Positions 32,972 to 42,987 of a DNA stretch of 64,000 nucleotides are shown piece by piece (the first letter of the stretch is position 1; each line of letters opens with the position of its first letter). Source of the DNA: Asterella californica (Eukaryota > Streptophyta > Marchantiopsida > Marchantiales > Aytoniaceae); NCBI GenBank assembly GCA_036924285.1, contig JAYKYS010000006.1:24464001-24528000 (forward strand), given 5' to 3'. The translations under genes were made by a program, and so were the position numbers. Below the pieces are notes generated by a model, which saw only the letters and a list, made by a program, of their open reading frames with translations, made no database searches and was not told the origin of the DNA.

Positions 32972-33670
32972 AGGGAAAGCAGAGAGGAGTTTTCAGACGC
33001 CGTCAGGCTGCCCAACTTGTCTCTGAGAGTCTAGCATTTTACTTTTGAACTGAAAATTCGACCTGTCAGTGCCCTGGCCCTGTTGGCTGGTTTTTCCATC
33101 GTTTGGGAAACTAGGAGGATCGAAAGGGGAACTTTTAGCTTCGAGTTTTGAGTTTTGGCCGTTTACGTCAGGGTCGAAACTTTGCCGAATTGTTGTGGGA
33201 GCTGTGAGTGTCCATTCGGTTTGATTTCAAGTGCAGTAGATTCAGCTCGGGAAGGAGCTTAATCCTGTGAAGTTTCATCTCGAGATCTGCTCGGAAGAGT
33301 TCAGGGGTCCGTGCTGAAGTTCGACTGAATTTCTATCATAGGAAGTTTATCTTCCAAGTGAGCATTCTAGGTTTTGATTGTTTGGGAGAGAGTATTAGGT
33401 CCAGCCAGGACACCACAAGCAAGGAGACGCTGAGCGCTGCTCGTATGAGCCGTTTAATACTCTACTAAGAGTTTTGGAGGAGTTTTGGAAGAGCGCCACG
33501 GTGGAGGTTTGCTAATATTTCGACTTGGAGTTGTTTGCCTGTCTTGTCAGCTGCTGTGTGGATGTAGGTTGCGCAGAGGTTTGAACAATACAGCTATTTG
33601 CGACGAATTTTTGGTGATTTTACGTGTGTTGAGTTCGGGAGCTGCGCCTGACAGAGGGCATACGTTACAG

Positions 33671-33682
33671 TGGTATCAGAGC
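33671..33682 (+). other. Primer binding site of element 4, initiator tRNA-Met type
   Basis: TGGTATCAGAGC, one base after the 5' LTR. Confidence 0.95.
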
Positions 33683-33736
33683 AGAACTCTGAACAGCGCC
33701 TCTTCAGAGAAAGATCCAAGGGAAGAAAAAGTTATC

Positions 33737-36700
33737 ATGACTTCACCTACATCAACTGTACCATCGGCGGGAGGTTCCCAGAGCCCAAGAGCTGATACTA
33801 CGCAACCGGAGGTGCAGAGATTGCAAGCGATGATTGCTGCTATGGCCGAAAAGATTGCTGCGCTGGAGCAGAGGTCTATCCTCCCTTCTGATGTAGCTGG
33901 TCCTTCAGAAGCGAAGAAGGCTGAGAAGCAGAAAGCAGTGGCAGAAACCAGTTCGGAGGATGAGTCCCCGATAGCGGGTTTGTGGAAGCGCAAGTGGCCA
34001 GAACCTAAAGCACCCGCTGAGTATTCTGGAACCCCTTCACTTTCTGTATTTGATTTATGGGTCACTGCTATGGAGAATTATCTGAATGCTTTTCCCAAAA
34101 GCAGTTGGTTCATTTACGCTGTAAGCAAGATAACTGGCGATGCAATGCAGTGGTATTCTCGCACGCAAAAGTCATTGCAGTTGGCTGGAAAGCCAAAGCT
34201 AAGCACGTGGGAAGAGCTACGTGATGGGTTGCGTAAGTACTTAGTACCCCGCAATGAATATGCAAGTTACAGACAAGAACTTGATAATTTGAGGCAAACT
34301 GGTAGTATACGTGAGTATGTGAATCGTTTTACGCATCTTACGTTGCAAGCTGGTATTACAGACCAGCCAGAACGTACTTTTCTGTTTCATAGAGGTTTGT
34401 CTGGCTGGTACTCGTTTGAGATGGATCGTATGGGCTGGGAAACCCCTCTTGAGGATGTTTGTACCCAGCTAGAGCACTTGGAACTCTCCAAGCGCAAGGG
34501 AGTTAGGGAAATGGCAAGTGGTAATGCCGCTGGCCATCCTCCTGCTCAGAAGACCAGGGAAAATTCGAATTTTTCCAGAAGGTTCAGGAGCCGAGGGAAG
34601 GGTAAAAGTTTCGGACAGCGAAACATGAACCCGCGGACTATTGCTGCACCAAAACCAAAAACTGTTGGAGGTTTGACTGGAGGGGCACGTCCAGCTAAGA
34701 AGCCCGTTCGAGAAGCGCAACAGGAGCAGAGAACCTGTTTCAGCTGTGGAGAGAAAGGGCACATTTCACCCAATTGTCCTAAGAAGAAAAATATTCGAGC
34801 TGCAGCTACTGGAGGTACTGGACCTGAAAGAGAAGAAAACACTGTGAATCCAGATGGGGAACCAACTACTGAAATTCCTGTTGGTCCTACTGGTAATCCA
34901 GGTATGGAAAGTAATCCCATATTTTCAGCTGAATATTTACCTTGGATTAAAGCGCACGTAAAAGGTCGTGAGCTTACTTTCTTGCTTGATACAGGGTCAG
35001 ATGTGAATGTGCTCAGTAAAAAAGTAGTTTGTGAACTAGACATACCTCGAGTACGGCTAGTAAGTCCTCTGGTAGTTCGATTTTTGCAAGGTCAAATTCA
35101 GGTTCAAGAGAAAATCATCTCTGTGCCTGTTGATCTGGGGAAAGTCGAACGAAAGCATGAGTTTCTTGTGATGGACTTAGGCAAGCAAATGGATGGTATT
35201 TTATCTTGGCAATGGTTTCGCGAAGCTAGAGCTGCTTTGGATGTGTCAGAAGGTCTGCTGTATGTCAGAGATAGATTCGGACAGACTCATGATATACCCT
35301 TGATAATAGAACCTGCTCCTGCTGAAGCAAGTGTTCACCGAAATATTTCGGTGGCATATCAAGTCTGTACTGCTCGGCAGTATGCGAAATCTTTAGACTC
35401 TGCAGATGAAGCTTGGGTTTATGTTGTTAGTAAATCCAAGGATGATATTTCAGAAGAGGAACGAGTTGCCTCTTTACCTCTACATCCAGACATGGAAATA
35501 CTTATTAATAAGTATAGCCATGTAATGCCTGATGAGCTACCTAAGAAGCTACCACCAAGAAGAACACTCGACCACAAGATCGAGTTAGAGCCTGGTGCTC
35601 GTCCACCTGTTATGAGAAGCAGACGGATGAATTATGAACAATTAATTGAGCTTAAAGCACAATTAACAGAACTGTTGGAGCATGGGTTCATTCGTCCTAG
35701 TGTTTCACCTTATTCTGCCCCTGTAATATTTGTCTCGAAGAAAGACAAAGGTATCCGCATGTGTGGAGATTACAGAGCCCTGAACAAAGTCACAGTGAAG
35801 AATAAATATCCGTTACCATTGATGGACGAGACCTTGGATAGGCTCGCAAGGGGAAGATATTTTACTAAGCTGGACTTGAGGTCAGGTTACCATCAAATTC
35901 GAATTTTTGAAGGAGATGAGGAAAAAACGGCCATAAGTACTCGTTATGGATCGTTTGAGTATACGGTTTTACCGTTTGGGTTATCTAACGCACCAGCAAC
36001 GTTCTGTACGTTGATGAATGATGTTTTTCGTGATATGTTGGATGAGAGTGTTGTTGTGTACTTGGATGATATTATTGTTTTCTCACCAACTTGGAAACAA
36101 CATCTGCTAGATGTTGAACGTGTGTTTCAGAAGCTTGAAAAAGAGCAGTTGTACTTGAAGAAGTCCAAATGTTCTTTTGGACAGCCTTGTGTTGTGTTTC
36201 TTGGTTGTTTAGTAGATCCTGATGGTGTACATCCGAATTCTGGGAAAATCCGAGCTGTGGCTGAGTGGCCAGTACCAAATTCGGTTGGACAAGTTAGATC
36301 ATTTTTGGGTTTGGTAACTTATTTTCGTAGGTTTATACCTAGATTAGGACACATAGCTACCCCTCTTTTCGATCTACTGAAAAAGTCGAAGACTTTTGAA
36401 TGGTCGAAAGCAGCGCAACTTGCGTTTGAGCAACTTAAAGTCGCTCTTACTTCTGCGCCTGTGTTAGCTCTACCTAAGATGGGTGAACCATTTGAGATAC
36501 ACACAGATGCATCCGGTTTCGCTGTTGGGGGAGTCTTAATTCAAGATGGCCACCCTGTGGCTTATGAGAGCCATAAGCTCAGTGAAACCGAAAAGAGATG
36601 GGAAGCGCACGAGCAGGAAATGTATGCCGTGATATGGTGTCTTAAGCGATGGGAACATTATCTTATCCCAAGTAAGGTAACAGTGGTTACGGATAACATA

Positions 36701-38395
36701 GGAAATACTTATTTTGCAACCAAACCTCGTTTGTCTTTAAAACAACAACGATGGCAAATGGAGATTTCCAGGTTCAACCTAACGTGGAGATATCACAAAG
36801 GTAAAGAACATGTCCCCGCTGATGCTTTAAGTAGACAAGTATTTGCACTTATGACTCAGGATCTAGAATCTGATTTCTTAGACCAGGTTCGTAAAGCCTT
36901 GGAGACAGATCCAACTGCTATGCAGTGGAGTCAGCAAATGCGAAATGATACCCAAGTAAGTCATCTTACATTTCGCCATGGGTTGTGGTATTTCAAGCAA
37001 TCTCGTTTGTACATACCCGCAGGTTGTTTACGCTCGCAGATTTTGCGAGAAAATCATGATCACGTTCTCGCCTCACATGGAGGTCAGAACCGAACCAGAG
37101 AGAAAATACAACGCAGTTTTTACTGGCCTACTCTGGGTTCGGACGTGAAAAATTATCTGCACACTTGTATGGTGTGTCAGCAAAATAGAGTTGAGTTAAG
37201 AAAACCAGCTGGTCTCCTACAACCTTTGCCAATTCCTGAAGGAGTTTGGGAAAGTATTTCTATGGATTTTATTCCACAATTGCCTTTATCTGCTGGTTTT
37301 GATAATATATGGGTGATAGTAGATAGATTCAGTAAACAAGCGCATTTTGTGCCTTGTCGTACTGATATTACTGCACCTCAAACTGCTGAATTATTTCTTT
37401 CGCATGTTTTCCGTTTGCATGGATTACCTCGGGAAATAGTTTCAGATCTAGACACCAGATTTTATTCTGAATTTTGGAAGAGCTTGTTTACCCGTCTAGG
37501 CACAAGTCTTAAGTTCAGTTTGTCTTACCACCCACAAACGGATGGGCAGACTGAACGCGTTAACCAGATCTTGGAACATGCATTACGAAATTATATTCAG
37601 CATGACCAAAGAGATTGGTCCAAGCATTTAGAGCTTGTTGAGTTCGCCTATAACGATACTAAACATTCAGCTACAGGTTTTAAACCTTTTGAAATTGTTT
37701 ACAGAGGTCGACACTCACCTTGGTCACCTCTAATGCTTTCTACTCAGTTAGAAAACACTACCATGTTTGAAAGTTCTGACCCGGAGGATGTTCAGAAGTT
37801 TATGGCAGAACGAAGTTTTGTCTTGGACAAAGCTCGTGCAAACATGGAGACGGCACAAAAGCGATACGTTAAGTATGCTAACCGTGGACGTCGAGATGTT
37901 TCATTTCAGGAAGGTGAGCGAGTTTGGCTGAAAACGAAAAACTATTCGTTTCCAAAAGGTCTAACTCGTAAGTTCTTACCAAGATGGGCTGGTCCTTTTC
38001 TCATTGAAAAGAAGTTAGGCCCAGTTGCGTACAAGTTAATTTTCCCTGCTAGCATGAGAGATTTTCATCCAATTGTGCATGTTTCGAACTTAAAAGAGTT
38101 CAATGCTGAGCAGACTCAGATGCCAGGAAGAGACCAGAAATGGCATCCTGCGCTTGAATCTTTACCACGTTTTGATGAGATGAAATTGGTCTACATTTTA
38201 GATCATAGATGGGTAGATACACCCAGAGGTCGTATGCGTGAATTTTTATGCAGGTGGGCCGGAAGAGATTTCTCTACTGAAACCTGGGAAAAATTAACGG
38301 ACATCCCTTATTCTGTCATGCTTGAACCTTATGTGGCTTATGAGCGGGAACGCACAAGAGAGCATAGATCTAACCATGCAGAGTCGGTGCATTAA
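33737..38395 (+). CDS. Gag-pol polyprotein of element 4 (intact, 1,552 aa)
   Basis: A single ORF from ATG 33737; the frame is open further upstream into the LTR, but this is the first ATG after the primer site in a sensible context. Order: coiled-coil N-terminus; retrotransposon gag; CCHC knuckle with C334, C337, H342 and C347; aspartic protease DTG at 418-420; reverse transcriptase with YLDD at 775-778; RNase H with first Asp at 924; integrase zinc finger H1107, H1114, C1144 and C1147; integrase core D1177, D1237 and E1273 (35 residues between the last two); conserved post-core KYANRGRRDVSF; and a C-terminal chromodomain at about 1485-1540 (ILDHRW, EFLCRWAG, ETWE), which in chromoviruses can steer integration to marked chromatin. 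No stop or frameshift; all catalytic residues are present. Confidence 0.96.
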   Translation: MTSPTSTVPSAGGSQSPRADTTQPEVQRLQAMIAAMAEKIAALEQRSILPSDVAGPSEAKKAEKQKAVAETSSEDESPIAGLWKRKWPEPKAPAEYSGTPSLSVFDLWVTAMENYLNAFPKSSWFIYAVSKITGDAMQWYSRTQKSLQLAGKPKLSTWEELRDGLRKYLVPRNEYASYRQELDNLRQTGSIREYVNRFTHLTLQAGITDQPERTFLFHRGLSGWYSFEMDRMGWETPLEDVCTQLEHLELSKRKGVREMASGNAAGHPPAQKTRENSNFSRRFRSRGKGKSFGQRNMNPRTIAAPKPKTVGGLTGGARPAKKPVREAQQEQRTCFSCGEKGHISPNCPKKKNIRAAATGGTGPEREENTVNPDGEPTTEIPVGPTGNPGMESNPIFSAEYLPWIKAHVKGRELTFLLDTGSDVNVLSKKVVCELDIPRVRLVSPLVVRFLQGQIQVQEKIISVPVDLGKVERKHEFLVMDLGKQMDGILSWQWFREARAALDVSEGLLYVRDRFGQTHDIPLIIEPAPAEASVHRNISVAYQVCTARQYAKSLDSADEAWVYVVSKSKDDISEEERVASLPLHPDMEILINKYSHVMPDELPKKLPPRRTLDHKIELEPGARPPVMRSRRMNYEQLIELKAQLTELLEHGFIRPSVSPYSAPVIFVSKKDKGIRMCGDYRALNKVTVKNKYPLPLMDETLDRLARGRYFTKLDLRSGYHQIRIFEGDEEKTAISTRYGSFEYTVLPFGLSNAPATFCTLMNDVFRDMLDESVVVYLDDIIVFSPTWKQHLLDVERVFQKLEKEQLYLKKSKCSFGQPCVVFLGCLVDPDGVHPNSGKIRAVAEWPVPNSVGQVRSFLGLVTYFRRFIPRLGHIATPLFDLLKKSKTFEWSKAAQLAFEQLKVALTSAPVLALPKMGEPFEIHTDASGFAVGGVLIQDGHPVAYESHKLSETEKRWEAHEQEMYAVIWCLKRWEHYLIPSKVTVVTDNIGNTYFATKPRLSLKQQRWQMEISRFNLTWRYHKGKEHVPADALSRQVFALMTQDLESDFLDQVRKALETDPTAMQWSQQMRNDTQVSHLTFRHGLWYFKQSRLYIPAGCLRSQILRENHDHVLASHGGQNRTREKIQRSFYWPTLGSDVKNYLHTCMVCQQNRVELRKPAGLLQPLPIPEGVWESISMDFIPQLPLSAGFDNIWVIVDRFSKQAHFVPCRTDITAPQTAELFLSHVFRLHGLPREIVSDLDTRFYSEFWKSLFTRLGTSLKFSLSYHPQTDGQTERVNQILEHALRNYIQHDQRDWSKHLELVEFAYNDTKHSATGFKPFEIVYRGRHSPWSPLMLSTQLENTTMFESSDPEDVQKFMAERSFVLDKARANMETAQKRYVKYANRGRRDVSFQEGERVWLKTKNYSFPKGLTRKFLPRWAGPFLIEKKLGPVAYKLIFPASMRDFHPIVHVSNLKEFNAEQTQMPGRDQKWHPALESLPRFDEMKLVYILDHRWVDTPRGRMREFLCRWAGRDFSTETWEKLTDIPYSVMLEPYVAYERERTREHRSNHAESVH

Positions 38396-38614
38396 GTCTT
38401 GCAGAGGTATTACCCCGTACTAAGATCACTGAAAGGGGTAAGGGACTGATCACCCCTCCTACTGAAGGTGTAGTTGTGAGGTATGCTGTAAAGCTTATGT
38501 AAGTCCGAACGATCTGCTATAGGGTTAGAGTCTATTGCTTGTCTAGGCGTTATGTTATATTGTGTTTGTTTATTAGAACGTTACTCAGACCAGTGGTAGG
38601 TCTGACCTTTCTTT

Positions 38615-38626
38615 GGTGGGGGAGGA
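38615..38626 (+). other. Polypurine tract of element 4
   Basis: GGTGGGGGAGGA abuts the 3' LTR start TGTAACG. Confidence 0.85.
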
Positions 38627-40363
38627 TGTAACGTATACGCTATGAACCCGGAACTGGAACCTTGCGGTATGGGACGTAAGGTCTCGGGTTCGGTTCTTCA
38701 TAGTCGTGGAGTCGCGGCGCAACCCGGGCGTAACTTAGCGCAACCGGGCGCAAGTTAGTTGACATGGCGCACATCGGCGCAAGTCCAACTCTGCGAATGT
38801 ATATTAGTAAGTGAAGTTTACATTGATGTTGTGTGTTGCAGCTTACAGGAGACACATGCTACGGCGATGATTAAATGCACGCGCATGGAGGCGAATATCC
38901 GAGCTTGTGGTTAGCTGGAAGGGAAATGCGTGTTGTCTCTTAGTTTGAATTTTATTTGTAAGGGGAAAATTAAGATGAGTAGCTAGGAGTGTCCGCCTCG
39001 TCTTAATGAGCCCATACGTATTTTGGATGTGTAAGATGAATCCTTACAGCAAACATATGGCTAAGGTTCTTTTGGAATAAAAGAATATTATTTCAGGTGA
39101 AAATGCCTTTGTGGCTTCCAAAAATATTAACGTATGTACATAGCCATATTGTTGATATTTATTTATTTATTTAAGTGAGAATTTTATCTCCTTACTATAA
39201 AGTAAGTTGAGAGTTATTCTAAAAGAGTGGAATATATCTTAAATCATTTTAATATGATTTAATACTAATTCTGACTTGCTACGCAAGTTCAGAATACAAA
39301 GACTTTAAAGTCTAAACTGAATTCCTTTTAAAAGGAAATTCAGGTAAGTAAATCAGCCACAGGCTGATTTCTATATTAATAGCTGAAAAGCTATTTATTT
39401 CTATTTCTTTGCTTACTAGACTTCTTGCTATACAAGCAAAAGTCATAGTTAACAAAGCAGGAAGTAGCTCAGCTACTTCTTAAGTGACTTACGGGGAAAG
39501 GAAAAGGGAGTAGATGAGAAAAAGGGGAGTTTACCTTTTTCTCTTCTAAATCTACTTTATTTAAACTAAGTCAGCTTTGCTGACTAGACAGGCTTTGGAG
39601 TAGATCTGAAGGAAGCGTGAGCTCCTTCAGATCATAGAGAAAGTATTTAAAACCCCTTGGGGTTTAGGGAAAGCAGAGAGGAGTTTTCAGACGCCGTCAG
39701 GCTGCCCAACTTGTCTCTGAGAGTCTAGCATTTTACTTTTGAACTGAAAATTCGACCTGTCAGTGCCCTGGCCCTGTTGGCTGGTTTTTCCATCGTTTGG
39801 GAAACTAGGAGGATCGAAAGGGGAACTTTTAGCTTCGAGTTTTGAGTTTTGGCCGTTTACGTCAGGGTCGAAACTTTGCCGAATTGTTGTGGGAGCTGTG
39901 AGTGTCCATTCGGTTTGATTTCAAGTGCAGTAGATTCAGCTCGGGAAGGAGCTTAATCCTGTGAAGTTTCATCTCGAGGTCTGCTCGGAAGAGTTCAGGG
40001 GTCCGTGCTGAAGTTCGACTGAATTTCTATCATAGGAAGTTTATCTTCCAAGTGAGCATTCTAGGTTTTGATTGTTTGGGAGAGAGTATTAGGTCCAGCC
40101 AGGACACCACAAGCAAGGAGACGCTGAGCGCTGCTCGTATGAGCCGTTTAATACTCTACTAAGAGTTTTGGAGGAGTTTTGGAAGAGCGCCACGGTGGAG
40201 GTTTGCTAATATTTCGACTTGGAGTTGTTTGCCTGTCTTGTCAGCTGCTGTGTGGATGTAGGTTGCGCAGAGGTTTGAACAATACAGCTATTTGCGACGA
40301 ATTTTTGGTGATTTTACGTGTGTTGAGTTCGGGAGCTGCGCCTGACAGAGGGCATACGTTACA
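38627..40363 (+). repeat. 3' LTR of element 4 (1,737 bp)
   Basis: Same length and ends as the 5' LTR, with the same palindrome chain. The open frame at 40179-40589 is only LTR sequence running into the flank. Confidence 0.95.
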
Positions 40364-40368
40364 GTCTC
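40364..40368. repeat. Target site duplication of element 4 (right)
   Basis: GTCTC, matching 31928-31932. Confidence 0.92.
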
Positions 40369-41009
40369 TGCTGCCTTACATTTACGTCGATCGAGAAGCT
40401 GAAGTTTCGCCTCTTTTCAGATTCGAGTTAGTAATGGTCGTAAGCAGATCTACCTTCCACGAGGAAAGTCAGCAAAAAGGTGTGATCAGAAAAGCGTGTG
40501 GAGGACAGACTGATGAAAGAAAAGCCTCGTGTTTGATCGTGTGGTACATGGATGACAGTATCAATCACATCACGTCCCGACCTCCGTAGTTTGAAATCAA
40601 TTAAAGCTAGGTCCACGTGGTAGTGATTCTTGAATTATTGAATTATTTATCCCAGAAAAAGGGAAGCAAGAATAATAATGTATTACCTTTGCATAACAAC
40701 ATTTTATGATGATTATTACCACACTGAAATTTGGTAACAGAAGTCAGTTAAGATCATATTTAGCAAAAAATATAGTGTTTATCATGATAATATTTTTGTA
40801 TGTAGATGTTTAGTGTAAAGATATAAACATTTTATAGCTTGCTTTTGTTCTCTTTTTTCTATAAATTTCGAGAATTTTATTACTAAATCGAACTTGAGTG
40901 TACTCAAGGGTTCTTTAGGTAAGGTCATCATTCGAGTTATGATAAGCTCCAAGTTAATAATTGTTTAGGTTTTAACTTTTTTAATTTAAGGTTAAGTCAT
41001 TTTCAACAA

Positions 41010-41275
41010 GTAGCTACTCTTGCAGTGGAATTGTGAGGCTATGCTTTAACGATTTATTCTTATCTAATTTTTTTCTTTTTCTATGTTCACAACGACTCCA
41101 TTCTTCCATTTAGCTACACGACAAAAGAATCATTTTCTTTTCGGTTTTCATAACAATCTCATCTGCTTGTGTCTGCTATTTTTTTCTCTTTCCTGTTTTA
41201 CAACGACTCCATCCATCCGTTTCGCTACACGACAAAAATCACCCCCCCTCTTCCTTTCCGGTTTTCACCATTGTT
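41010..41275 (+). repeat. Repeat block also found at 43110-43310
   Basis: TGGAATTGTGAGGCT, CGATTTATTC, a CT-rich tract, TACACGACAAAA and TTTTCGGTTTTCA occur in the same order at 43110-43310 (TGGAATTGCGGGGCT, CGATTTATCC, TACGACAAAAATCAC, TTTCCGGTTTCA). Within this block the part from ACAACGACTCCAT to the CGGTTTTCA end is duplicated in tandem, with copies at about 41088 and 41200. Confidence 0.55.
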
Positions 41276-42639
41276 ATTGTATAGTTGTGAATTGTAATTG
41301 TATAGTTGTAACACGTAGCAACAGCTGCAGCTCCTACCTCTGTTCCAAGTCTTTCTCGTCCAATAGATATGAACCAACTGGAAAATGTAATGAGATGTGT
41401 CAAAGTTAAAAGGAAATATTCCTCAAGGTACGAGAGAACAAATGTTATAATTTCATCTCGGATAACTTTACGTACAACTGTGAAGCGCATCCTGGCTCGC
41501 CTTTGGGAATAGATATTGTGATTTATGTATTAATTTTTTTCTGTTCTAACACTGAGAATAAGTTGTTATAGCAGTGGTGAATCCATTGCAAAACAAAACG
41601 GGAGAAAAGAATGAAAATCCGTTAAGAAGACACTCGCAGTCGTAACTCTCTCCTGCAGGTACTAATCTTCCGAAAAGGTTCTAACTTTGACACTCCTATA
41701 TGTCACTGAGCAGGTACTCACTTTGAGTTAAGTTACTTAATAAACGTAATATTTAGAGTGAAATGGATCCATCCATCACTTATATACTGGTTTAGTTTAA
41801 TAACATTTGAAATGATTAATTTTTGTTTTTATCCATCGAACTGAAAATGAGGTAGCACAAACATATTACACTTGTCTATGTCTTGCAAAGAATTTAGTGA
41901 CAAAAAATGCTTAGGCGTTTTATCTTTACTGGAACCTTTCTGTAAAGTTAAACCCCTAGTGCTCCTGTAAATACTCGTGGTAACAAAAGTGCCTCTTTTT
42001 TCATTTCTTTTTTATAGATATAAAATTTTATCGTTAATTATATAACGCTTTTCATCCTAAACCCTTAAATGCGAGAATGAAATCTTTGAAGTAAGAACTT
42101 AAATCTTCCAAGTTAACCCAAGAATCTTCCAAATTAACCCAAGAAACTTCAAGTGTATGCACTTCCGTCCCTCTAATTTCAACGACGACACCTATCGTTG
42201 CAGAACTTATGACACCTCATCTACTTAGCATTACAAGCTTAATGTAAGCTTAATTTAGTACCTAACTCTTCTGAAGGGAAGGATTAAGTAATAAACTACA
42301 ATATCAGAATAATTCTTTTAGTCGATAACTGCCGAACTTATACGACTGGAGGTGCGTTGGTATGGGCTTCACTTATGGATTTTCTAGAAAATTTTTACAA
42401 TTTCTTGAGGCTAATATTAATTTTAATTTTAATTTTCAATAAAATTAATATGATTTTTTTTATCTAAGTTCACATCTTTTCCGATAACATATACAGAGCA
42501 AAAGATACCCAAAAGTAGTTAAACATGCATATATGGTAGTTTTCCTCTATCTTCTGACTTCACATTGAATTTTTTTAATTTGCATTCCTCGCTCCCAAGA
42601 ACACCAGCCGCCTAAGGGAACCCACCCAGCCCCAGCCTA

Positions 42640-42720
42640 ATATGGCATAGCAGTTGCCGTTCAGGTCGTGCAGAAATGCACGACCGCGAGAAGCGGGGTT
42701 TAAATTCGCATTGTCGGTAA
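42640..42720 (+). other. GC-rich island with tRNA-like boxes
   Basis: TATGGCATAGCAG and GGGGTTTAAATTCGC, about 50 bases apart, resemble degenerate A and B boxes. Between them is an 8-bp stem GGTCGTGC/GCACGACC. This could be a decayed tRNA-derived SINE. No complete cloverleaf could be drawn. Confidence 0.22.
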
Positions 42721-42933
42721 GGCGCGAGGGGTGGGGGGAAACCGAGATGTAAATATACATCCCCGATTAACTCTATATTAAATAAATATAAAAATTAAAA
42801 ATTTTATAAACGTTTAACCACGCCTAGAAACACACGGAAACCGGGAGAAAACCCATAAGCAATGTCTCGGCTCTCGCGATTCAAAAAGTACAAGACCAAA
42901 AAACTGTCCTGACATTACATTAATGAAACGTGA

Positions 42934-42987
42934 CATTTAATTTATATCTAACCTTTCCTACAGGAAGAGTTAGATATAAATTAAATG
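42934..42987. repeat. 54-bp hairpin with perfect 19-bp arms
   Basis: CATTTAATTTATATCTAAC pairs exactly with GTTAGATATAAATTAAATG, with an inner TTCCT/AGGAA stem. It is the best-preserved copy of the second hairpin of the dispersed repeat family. A CT-rich partner hairpin follows at 42992-43020. Confidence 0.75.

Larger units (their letters stand above)
31933..33669 (+). repeat. 5' LTR of element 4 (1,737 bp)
   Basis: It starts TGTAACGTATACG and ends GCATACGTTACA, so its ends are inverted repeats (TGTAACGTATGC type). It holds AT-rich DNA, a chain of palindromes, a TATA box at 32950 and then R-U5 of roughly 700 bp. Confidence 0.95.
31933..40363 (+). mobile_element. Element 4: complete Ty3/gypsy chromovirus-type LTR retrotransposon
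   Basis: 8,431 bp: 5' LTR 31933-33669, primer site 33671-33682, one gag-pol ORF 33737-38395, polypurine tract 38615-38626, 3' LTR 38627-40363, and a 5-bp target duplication GTCTC. Both LTRs are 1,737 bp. By eye they differ at about five positions, all transitions, near 32051, 32709, 32743, 32926 and 33290 of the 5' copy. This and the intact ORF mean a recent insertion and probable autonomy. It is inserted in intergenic DNA between the trihelix and BEACH genes. Confidence 0.95.

Noticed and set aside
33485..33736. Longer N-terminus for the element 4 polyprotein, beginning inside the LTR
   Set aside because: The frame is open but starts with a non-ATG codon upstream of the primer site; the ATG at 33737 fits the element layout.
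40179..40589. Apparent 136-codon ORF at the end of the 3' LTR
   Set aside because: It is LTR sequence identical to the 5' copy running into flanking DNA.
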